Below, in pieces: positions 37,144 through 43,342 of a stretch of DNA of 43,342 bases. Position 1 is the stretch's first letter. Each line of letters opens with the position of its first letter. A model generated the notes under the pieces. It had not been told where the DNA came from. It did not search any database and saw only the letters and a list, made by a program, of their open reading frames with translations. Origin of the DNA: Ruminococcus sp. JC304 (GTDB lineage: Bacteria > Bacillota > Clostridia > Lachnospirales > Lachnospiraceae); the NCBI GenBank assembly GCA_000285855.2, contig HE978651.1, positions 1,630,667-1,674,008 on the forward strand, in the 5' to 3' direction. The translations under genes were made by a program, and so were the position numbers.

Positions 37144-37482
37144 TCACACGATTCCATCGTATTTCAATAGCATATCTGTAAATACTTGAAGCATTTGCTG
37201 TTTCTGTGGTGTCATGTTTCGATAAGCACTAATAAGAGCTTCCTCGTTTTCACAATTATAATTTTTATTTTGTAGTAATTCTTCCATGGAAATATGCATT
37301 GCATTGCAGATCAATAACATATTATACAAGTATGGCTTTGTTTTTCCATTCAATAAATTGCTCATACTCGAAGATGACATTCCTGTTGCTTTTGCCAAAG
37401 CATATTTAGACATATTCTTTTGCTTGCGAATTGAATTTAATTTATCAAGCATATATTGATAGTCCTTATCTGGGTTATACAT
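37144..37482 (-). CDS. XRE/Cro-family HTH regulator
   Basis: 112 aa from the ATG at 37482 with GAGAGGGAT upstream; an upstream start at 37542 lacks one. HTH at ~24-48: KYALAKATGMSSSSMSNLLNG, followed by KPYLYNMLLICNAMHISMEEL as in SinR/Cro-like proteins. The last ~35 residues (LISAYRNMTPQKQQMLQVFT) form a helix pair common in XRE repressors. It is the nearest regulator to the HD/radical SAM operon and may control it. Confidence 0.85.
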   Translation of the reverse strand: MYNPDKDYQYMLDKLNSIRKQKNMSKYALAKATGMSSSSMSNLLNGKTKPYLYNMLLICNAMHISMEELLQNKNYNCENEEALISAYRNMTPQKQQMLQVFTDMLLKYDGIV

Positions 37483-37526
37483 TTTTCTATCCCTCTCGTA
37501 TAATATGACGCAAACATTTTTTATAA

Positions 37527-37715
37527 TTAAAATGATGCCCAAACGTCTTTTAGAATCACTTCGATATAATCATTGTTTTCATAAATTAGTTGTTCCCATT
37601 TGCTACTATAAATGGATTTTCTTACCCTTATCAATTCTAATAACTTTTTTACGCCCCGGCAAATATACTTGCCGGGGCTGATACATGAGTTCAAAAGTTC
37701 TTCTGTATTTGACAT
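37527..37715 (-). CDS. Doubtful 62-codon ORF through a GC-rich hairpin
   Basis: Frame 37715-37527 has no ribosome site, and GC-rich stem 37653-37678 lies inside it. C-terminal part (VKKLLELIRVRKSIYSSKWE) could be a protein fragment. Weak call. Confidence 0.2.
   Translation of the reverse strand: MSNTEELLNSCISPGKYICRGVKKLLELIRVRKSIYSSKWEQLIYENNDYIEVILKDVWASF
37653..37678. repeat. GC-rich inverted repeat
   Basis: GCCCCGGCAA (37653-37662) with TTGCCGGGGC (37669-37678), perfect 10-bp arms in AT-rich DNA. No T tract on the exit side of either strand, so not a normal terminator. Confidence 0.6.
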
Positions 37716-37722
37716 TTTATAA

Positions 37723-37775
37723 AAGCCATCTGATATTGTTTCTGACTGTCTGCCAGTTCCTATATCAGATGGCTT
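37723..37775 (-). terminator. Hairpin with 14-bp stem, probable terminator
   Basis: AAGCCATCTGATAT (37723-37736) with its exact complement (37762-37775). On the minus strand it ends in GGCTTTTAT; on the plus strand a run of seven T follows at ~37783. Likely ends transcripts from the 38-39.6 kb genes. Confidence 0.6.
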
Positions 37776-37789
37776 GGTATTATTTTTTT

Positions 37790-38035
37790 AGTTTAGTCCG
37801 GCAGTCAGTGTTCCGGAAGATATTCTGATCATAGAAGTAGTTTCTTTAATTCTTCTTAGGAAAAACTTCCATTTTTCTGAGTTCATCCAATACGCTTAGC
37901 CTGCAACGTTACCGTGACAGACTCAAGACTCGCTTCAAATGCTGTAGTTAGCAACTTATTTGGTGAGGCTTCCATCCCCCCCTGACTATATACCCTTAGC
38001 TGGACGCATGACCTCCAAATTGTAAACTCTTGACT
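37790..38035. other. Gene-poor stretch with a short open frame
   Basis: No gene is supported. A 30-codon minus-strand frame (37975-37883; MEASPNKLLTTAFEASLESV...) follows a run of seven G at 37982-37976; the same frame is open further upstream to about 38024, so this may be the tail of an eroded gene or element. Confidence 0.3.
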
Positions 38036-39466
38036 TCATGAGATCTTATTTATTTTTTCTTTGTATCTTTTTCTTAATTTGTCGTTCCTATCATTTTCTT
38101 TGATTAATCTCTCATCTACGCATTTATATGCTTCTTCAAATTTTCCATCTGCTTCATAAATATTTCGTCTTATAAACATTGTACCGGGTGCATCAGGATC
38201 TAGATTATTTGCAATGCTAATCTGCTCTTTTGCTAAATTCAATAAGTCTGGATTTGCTCTTCTTTCGCATATGTATTTATAAAGATAGGCCTTTGCCATA
38301 TTATAATGGGTGTCAACAAAAGAAAAACATATTCTTTCAGCACTCTTACAGTATTTTATGTCATCATCTAAAACAGATTGCCATTTCTGCCGTATTTCAT
38401 CCTTGAAAACTATTTTATCAAGTAGAGTTTTGTCTCTATTATCTATACCAGCTTCTTTATCAAATTCTTTTAAATCCAACGCTGCAACGGTATTATATGC
38501 CTTATAATCACTTGGATCCTTTGCAAAAGCTTCTTTATATGTTTCACGAGCTTCTTTGTACTGCCCCTTAGCCTGATAAATAAGTCCAAGATTTCTTTTA
38601 TATCTTCCCTTATAAGTTACATTTATAACTGCATCCTCTAATTTTTTCTGGGCTTGATTTAGATATTTCATTCTTTTTTCACCTGATGTATACTTACTCA
38701 TGTGATACAATGTATATCCCTGCGAATTATAAAAATAAGCTTTTATTTCTCTATCCCACTCTTTAATTTTATGTAGATGCTTTATAATCTCATTATAATA
38801 TTGTACACTCTCCTGTGCCTCTTTCATATCAAAATTATGTGTAGTCATATTTTTATAAAACAAAGCATCTGATAAACGCATTTTCAGGAAATTTTTCATC
38901 GGATCTGCCTCATTCCAACTCATATACAAATCTCCACCCATTAACTCCTTATATTGCTCAATAAGCTCACGTGCTAATATATTTGCTTTCACCAAATCAT
39001 TATTTTCATAACTTATACAACATTGAATATATTTTCTTTCACACTTAATAACACTATCAATATTGTTATATTCTGTTTTTGTTTTCCAAAAAAGGGTTGC
39101 AAAAAAATTAGATGCACAGTAGCGTTCTCCTGTTAAATAAAGCAAGTTTGCAAACTCTGCTTTTCTGGTAAGATATTGTGTTTTTTTCTCTCTTTTTTTG
39201 TCTGAATCATCAATCTTTTTATCAAAATTATCCAAAGTTATCTTTAAATTTGCATTACGATTTTGCAATACTGTTTCCATATTTTTATTATAATCATTTT
39301 GCATCTTTTTTATACTTTTCTCATAATCATCTAACTTTTTTTCAACATCTTGTCTGTTAACTGCGTTATAAATATTTAATCCAATCCACATTGTTATGGC
39401 AATACTGATAACTGTAAGTCCTGTAGTTAGCAGACTATCCGTTTCCAAATTATTGGTATATTCCAT
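38036..39466 (-). CDS. Membrane-anchored TPR protein
   Basis: 476 aa from the ATG at 39466; a TTG at 39475 is less likely. One membrane segment near residues 13-34 (LLTTGLTVISIAITMWIGLNI), then a coiled coil (~40-95, KKLDDYEKSIKKMQNDYNKN) and a cytosolic or exported TPR array, clearest at RYKRNLGLIYQAKGQYKEAR and ~410-460. No enzymatic motif. Its start lies inside the end of the 66-aa membrane protein gene (40-nt overlap), so the two are translationally coupled. Likely a scaffold; system unknown. Confidence 0.8.
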   Translation of the reverse strand: MEYTNNLETDSLLTTGLTVISIAITMWIGLNIYNAVNRQDVEKKLDDYEKSIKKMQNDYNKNMETVLQNRNANLKITLDNFDKKIDDSDKKREKKTQYLTRKAEFANLLYLTGERYCASNFFATLFWKTKTEYNNIDSVIKCERKYIQCCISYENNDLVKANILARELIEQYKELMGGDLYMSWNEADPMKNFLKMRLSDALFYKNMTTHNFDMKEAQESVQYYNEIIKHLHKIKEWDREIKAYFYNSQGYTLYHMSKYTSGEKRMKYLNQAQKKLEDAVINVTYKGRYKRNLGLIYQAKGQYKEARETYKEAFAKDPSDYKAYNTVAALDLKEFDKEAGIDNRDKTLLDKIVFKDEIRQKWQSVLDDDIKYCKSAERICFSFVDTHYNMAKAYLYKYICERRANPDLLNLAKEQISIANNLDPDAPGTMFIRRNIYEADGKFEEAYKCVDERLIKENDRNDKLRKRYKEKINKIS

Positions 39467-39627
39467 AAGTGCCAATCCATCATACTATCAGGAATTTTCT
39501 TACATGTTTCATAAATTTCATTTAACACTCTATAGAAATGAAAATACTGTATCAAATTTGCAATAATTAATAAAGCGCATAAACAAACAGGAATTATGAT
39601 ACATAAAATTTTGATTCTCCTTTTCAT
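39427..39627 (-). CDS. 66-aa single-pass membrane protein
   Basis: Starts at 39627 with AAAGGATG upstream. Basic KRR then a hydrophobic helix (ILCIIIPVCLCALLIIANLI), followed by a soluble tail of ~40 residues. Overlaps the start of the TPR gene. No family recognised. Confidence 0.6.
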   Translation of the reverse strand: MKRRIKILCIIIPVCLCALLIIANLIQYFHFYRVLNEIYETCKKIPDSMMDWHLWNIPIIWKRIVC

Positions 39628-39686
39628 AGACAGACTTCATCCTTTCATTCTATTTATCATGTCTTTCTTGACCAGATAATTGATGA

Positions 39687-39818
39687 CCAGATAATGCTCT
39701 GCTCATTTTTGATCGTGGATATTACTTAAAAGAATTATATGAGGATCTGGTCTCCAATGGATACAGCGTTTTGATGCGTTTAAGAAACTACAATAAATTT
39801 TGTGTTAGTACTTCATAG
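39687..39818 (+). pseudogene. Fragment of an IS4-type DDE transposase
   Basis: Plus-strand frame reads NALLIFDRGYYLKELYEDL then VSNGYSVLMRLRNYNKF, stop at 39818. The LIFDRGY..KEL...G....MRLR pattern is the second catalytic Asp region of IS4-family DDE transposases. Only ~43 codons remain, with no ends visible. An 11-bp direct repeat GACCAGATAAT flanks its left side (39670-39680 and 39685-39695). Confidence 0.6.
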
Positions 39819-39880
39819 AGTCGGAACTTTCTTCAGGCATACCCCATCCTCCCTGATATAGTCAACTGAAAAAAGGTTAT

Positions 39881-41617
39881 TTAATAAGAATGTACATGTA
39901 CTCCACTTTTCTTCAACGGCAAATTCAACCCCAGAATCCGAGAATTTGAACGTAAGAATACATCATATCCTATTTCTTCAAGTTTTCCCTCAAATACTAC
40001 CTCTTCCAAGTTTTCGCAATCCATAAAAGCATAACTTTCTATATTTTTTACAGATTTAGGAATCAGCATTTTCTTAAGCTTTTTACAGCCAGAAAATGCT
40101 GAATCTCCAATTTCTTTCAATTTATTAGATAAAATAATATTCTCCAGTTCCTTGCAATACTTAAATGCAGAAGTTTCTATTTTCTTCGTATTATTGTCTA
40201 TAGAATATTCTCCTTTTTTTCCAATAGGGCATCTAATCAATCGCGTGCCTGCCTTATTATACAAAACACCATTCTTAGACGAAAAATATTTATTATCCTC
40301 ACTGACATTAATTGTTTCTAGCATATAATTATATGTAAAATTTTCCTCTATCTGCATTACTGACGCAGGGATTTCAATGCTTTTTTTTGCCTCTGGGCAT
40401 GTCAATAACATGGTTTGGCTTTTGTCAAAAAGTATACCGTCTACACTGGAATAAACTTTATTTTCCTTATCAACATTTATTGTTTTCAACGATTTGCAGT
40501 CTAAAAATACCAGATTAGAAATCTCATTAACGTCTTTTGAAATATATATTTCCTTAACGTTATACATACCACAAAAGCTACAACTGCCTATATATTTTAT
40601 TCCATCCAAAACTACAATTCTGCTTATTTCGTCACGATACTTATACCAAGGAGAATTATTAAAATTGTAATCTTTCATTCTTACATCTTCGCCATCTATT
40701 ACTAAGGTTCCATCTGAAAAATAGCCCCACCAGAGATCTTTTTCTATTCCTCTGTTAATCGTCTGTATAGCTTCGTATCTGTACTTTTCATCATCAATCA
40801 TAAACGTGATGTCTGTATACCCTGTTTTAAAAATCATTAATACAAACCATCCTACAATCAGTGTTGTGGAAAAGATGCCATAAAATATATCCGCAACACC
40901 CACGTACGCTACCATAACTATATCAAGTAACAAATCCATTAATTTTCCACAGAGTTTATTCAGCGGATATGATACAAGAAGAACTGTTATAACCAATAGA
41001 ACTATATTCTTATACAAAATAGCATCATATAGCCATGCATACAACTGAACTCCCAATAATGTGGAAAATAGCACACACAGAAATCCCAACATAAAAGGGT
41101 TTATAAAGAAATACAACACACATCTAAATACAAATATATATGCTCCCCATTTATATTCAGCCACTCCCTGAACAGCTTTCGCAAGACCATATATTAAATT
41201 TACTCCAACCCAAATTCCAATAGTAACATAACCAAATGCACTTTCTAACAATTTTATAGGATATAAACTATATGATATACTCAAAAAGCAAGACAGACAT
41301 GTGCTTCCCAAAAACATGAAAATCTTGTCTAAATAAGTTTCATCCTCTATAAGTTTCCCAACTATGCGCGAAATAAACGTAACCTGTAACATGCATAACA
41401 CAAAAAATACAAATTCAAATCCATCCCCGTCTGTAACCTCTATTACACTATTCATTGACAAATGGATATCAAAATTTTCGACAAGCGTAACTATAAATTC
41501 TTTTAGTATTTCGAAAGCTGAAGCTGACTTGACTATGACTATCCCCAAAATAGCACCTGTTACCAACAAATATATTAAAGATATCGGCGAAAAACGTGGT
41601 TCATATTTCTTTATCAT
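39881..41617 (-). CDS. Polytopic membrane protein with BspA-type LRR C-terminal domain
   Basis: 578 aa; GAGG upstream of the ATG at 41617. Residues ~12-285 contain about seven or eight hydrophobic segments (ISLIYLLVTGAILGIVIV, FEFVFFVLCMLQVTFI, IVLLVITVLLVSYP, TTLIVGWFVLMIF). Residues ~320-565 are LRR_5 repeats of the BspA type (VLDGIKYIGSCSFCGM, LKEIGDSAFSGCKKLKKMLI, SVKNIESYAFMDCENLEEVV). BspA repeats are usually secreted; joining them to a multi-pass domain is unusual. Sidedness is not clear. Likely co-transcribed with the 54-aa gene 53 bp upstream. Confidence 0.8.
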   Translation of the reverse strand: MIKKYEPRFSPISLIYLLVTGAILGIVIVKSASAFEILKEFIVTLVENFDIHLSMNSVIEVTDGDGFEFVFFVLCMLQVTFISRIVGKLIEDETYLDKIFMFLGSTCLSCFLSISYSLYPIKLLESAFGYVTIGIWVGVNLIYGLAKAVQGVAEYKWGAYIFVFRCVLYFFINPFMLGFLCVLFSTLLGVQLYAWLYDAILYKNIVLLVITVLLVSYPLNKLCGKLMDLLLDIVMVAYVGVADIFYGIFSTTLIVGWFVLMIFKTGYTDITFMIDDEKYRYEAIQTINRGIEKDLWWGYFSDGTLVIDGEDVRMKDYNFNNSPWYKYRDEISRIVVLDGIKYIGSCSFCGMYNVKEIYISKDVNEISNLVFLDCKSLKTINVDKENKVYSSVDGILFDKSQTMLLTCPEAKKSIEIPASVMQIEENFTYNYMLETINVSEDNKYFSSKNGVLYNKAGTRLIRCPIGKKGEYSIDNNTKKIETSAFKYCKELENIILSNKLKEIGDSAFSGCKKLKKMLIPKSVKNIESYAFMDCENLEEVVFEGKLEEIGYDVFLRSNSRILGLNLPLKKSGVHVHSY

Positions 41618-41670
41618 AACTTATAGATACCTCATTGAATTCTTCTTTCGTATAAATGTTATATCAAAAA

Positions 41671-41835
41671 TCACTTAAAATATGTTACATATATGTACGC
41701 AATCCCCAAAACAACAATACATAAAATTCCTATTACCTTCGCCCGTTCCCAACGACCTGTAATGATATCTATAAAGATGCCCACAATACTTGAAACACCT
41801 ATAAACTCTATTAAGAACAGTGCAATTATATTCAT
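41671..41835 (-). CDS. 54-aa two-helix membrane protein
   Basis: ATG at 41835 chosen over one at 41865 because AGAGGG lies just upstream. Two hydrophobic segments (IIALFLIEFIGVSSIVGIFI and VIGILCIVVLGIAYIYVTYF) joined by a basic hairpin GRWERAK. No family known. Confidence 0.6.
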   Translation of the reverse strand: MNIIALFLIEFIGVSSIVGIFIDIITGRWERAKVIGILCIVVLGIAYIYVTYFK

Positions 41836-42468
41836 AATATCCCTCTTTCTTTGATATCTTATCATTTCGTTAAATTTACGTTTATCTTATCACATTCCTA
41901 ATGGAATTGCTTAAATATCTCTGAAAAAGGAAAAAATGTTCCCTATTTTTCAAAACATGTAATGGAACTCAATAAGGAAAGCAAAAAAATATCACACTGA
42001 CAGAAGTCTGAATAAAGCATCCAACGATATAGAGAAAAGAACAGCTTTTGTAACTCTGAAAACCAGATATGAAGTAAATTACTCCAAGTATTTCACCAAA
42101 GTTGCGAATCTGTTATCCAAAGGGTATCTGTTATCCAGCATATTTAAGAATTCTAACAAGTTATAGCTCACAGTATTTCTACAAAATAGCAGAAAATCAT
42201 TTTGTTCCAAAGTGCGAAAACATAAAAAAAGCGGACAAAATACCATTTCACTATGTTTCAAGTGAATATATAAGGTAATCTGTCCACTTCTCCCATTAAA
42301 CGCGACAATGCGACGATTTAAGATATCCGCTTTTATTCTTGTATTACATTATACCAATTTTTAAAATTAAATCAACATTTTTCGTAAAATTATGCTGTTT
42401 TTCGTTCTCCACATAAAGCAAAATTTTTTTGATCTTTACCATTACATACTTTGAATGATTCACTGCAC
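41836..42468. other. 633-bp region without a supported gene
   Basis: Contains a 60-codon minus-strand frame at 42261-42079 and a ~50-codon plus-strand frame ending near 42165, both without ribosome sites and mutually overlapping, so neither is called. The nested hairpin at 42233-42285 is the only clear structure. Confidence 0.4.
42233..42285. repeat. Nested stem-loop
   Basis: Three stacked helices: GGACA/TGTCC (42233-42237, 42281-42285), TACC/GGTA (42241-42244, 42274-42277) and TTCACT/AGTGAA (42247-42252, 42261-42266). Could be a structured RNA or a small mobile-element end. Confidence 0.4.
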
Positions 42469-43192
42469 TCATATTTGTTCGTCAAATTCCAACAATATTT
42501 CAGTTGATTTCTTAGATGAATTTAAATCGCTTTGTTTCCTAAAAGTGTCAGTGATATTATATCCTTCAGCTGTAACCTGATAAATTTAATTTTTCCTCCC
42601 GGTTCTCTTAATATAACCTTTAACTATCAATCGATTCACAGCATCCTCCGAGAGTGCCAGTTTTCGTGGATTCTGATTACGCTCCATATTATATTTTCCA
42701 GCCTGATAAGATGTGTATCCTAATGTAGACACCACCATTATTATTCCATCGGAAGAGACATCGTACATCAACAACAGGTATATATAGTTATACTATTCCT
42801 TTTAGCACCCAGAGTTAGCGTATGTTCAACGTTCTGTAAATGTTCGTTAGTTGGAAGTATTTTCTGGATCACATCAATAAATTCAGGGCCTTTTCTCACC
42901 GGGTAGCACTAACCACTCTCAGTCAAAACTCTTCAACAACATGATCTTTCAATTCCCACAGTCGATGTTTTAACTCATCTGTATTTTCATCAAGTTTAAT
43001 ATCAATTTGAGAAGGATCAATACAACCGGAAATTTATGTAAAAGAGAAATCAGGAAGAAGAATTCTATTCCATTTTTGTTTCAGTGTCCACGCTGCACCT
43101 ATTTCGTTTAGGCTGGCAGCAGACTTATAGTAGTTGTGGAAAAGAAAATAGAAAACATGTAAATTGTATTTCTGGAATTTCTTTACCACCAT
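42469..43192 (-). pseudogene. Decayed TIR-domain effector
   Basis: From the ATG at 43192 the frame reads FLFHNYYKSAASLNEIGAAW then TLKQKWNRILLPDFSFT, stop (43036-43034), and on in the same frame with ISGCIDPSQIDIKLDENTDE, LKHRLWELKDHVVEEF. This is the C-terminal half of a TIR domain, including S..S..E with the catalytic-type Glu (SLNE). After a further frameshift the tail continues (LLMYDVSSDGIIMVVSTLGY, AVNRLIVKGYIKRTGRKN, stop, IYQVTAEGYNI), matching the C-terminal domain seen behind TIR in such proteins. The front of the TIR domain is missing and replaced by a capF scrap. At least two stops and one frameshift; dead gene. Confidence 0.7.
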
Positions 43193-43196
43193 CCCT

Positions 43197-43290
43197 GCAA
43201 AATTATATTTAGGTCTGGAACACCCTTCAGCGGATTGGGAAAACGATAAATAACTATTTTCGCCTCAATATGTTGGTCAAAACAGCCTTT
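43197..43290 (-). pseudogene. Internal relic of a capF gene
   Basis: The minus-strand reading EAKIVIYRFPNPLKGVPDLN matches GAKVAVYRFPNLMGHSRPKY of the intact capF, and the DNA aligns with about 22457-22545 with scattered mismatches. It abuts the TIR relic. Confidence 0.65.
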
Positions 43291-43342
43291 ATGAATTTTT
43301 CAGAGAACTTTAAGGCCTAGTTTATTCATTTTGTTCGTACCT

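Noticed and set aside
37653-37678. Rho-independent terminator
   Set aside because: On the minus strand the hairpin is followed by GTAAAAAAG and on the plus strand by TGATAC; no T tract either way.
42079-42261. 60-codon minus-strand ORF
   Set aside because: No ribosome site, runs through a stem-loop and conflicts with an equally open plus-strand frame.

Overview
The window looks like a low-GC Gram-positive gut anaerobe, most likely Lachnospiraceae (Clostridia). The grounds are strong AGGAGG-type ribosome sites, a BioY/BirA biotin operon, a cytosolic GH3 glucosidase with an AraC regulator, BspA-like leucine-rich secreted proteins and a Firmicutes-type enolase. This placement is inference from gene content; there is no rRNA marker here.

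Layout. 1-12.8 kb is chromosomal housekeeping and surface material: a partial gene, an SGNH esterase, an AraC regulator divergent from a GH3 beta-glucosidase, a secreted LRR/CAP/Big2/InlB-repeat protein, a four-gene biotin operon (bioY-bioB-bioD-bioA, each junction an ATGA overlap) behind a clear promoter and BirA box, a small conserved protein, and a secreted transglutaminase-like protein with a proline/threonine repeat stalk. 12.8-18.1 kb starts an accessory zone: relics of an AAA-ATPase-like gene and of a capF gene, a 1182-residue helical protein, an AbiE type IV toxin-antitoxin pair whose toxin has lost its catalytic core, and a shrunken copy of the 10.2-12.8 kb locus. Enolase (18.46-19.76 kb) sits behind a promoter and a 97-nt multibranched RNA leader. 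20-25.2 kb holds a DUF4143 ATPase and a UDP-L-FucNAc cassette (CapE, CapG, CapF types). 25.3-28.8 kb is one long SIR2-domain gene resembling the antiphage defence-associated sirtuins (DSR).

28.8-37.5 kb is the most interesting stretch. An XRE regulator with its own terminator is followed by seven co-directional, tightly packed genes: an HD-domain protein, a radical SAM enzyme, a DUF2284 cysteine-rich protein, a 122-aa protein, a dGTPase-like HD protein broken by one frameshift, an ABC-type ATPase fused to a class I methyltransferase, and a small membrane protein. The set ends in a strong terminator that serves both strands. I do not recognise it as a named system. It lies beside a SIR2 effector and an AbiE locus, so a new defence or nucleotide/peptide-modification system is a reasonable hypothesis.

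37.5-43.3 kb is AT-rich: a TPR protein with an N-terminal membrane anchor overlapping a 66-aa membrane protein, an IS transposase scrap, a multi-TM protein with an LRR tail, a 54-aa membrane protein, a gene-poor gap, and a decayed TIR-domain effector fused to a second capF relic. The capF relics near 13.0 kb and 43.2 kb bracket the accessory zone, which suggests repeated recombination of capsule-linked segments.
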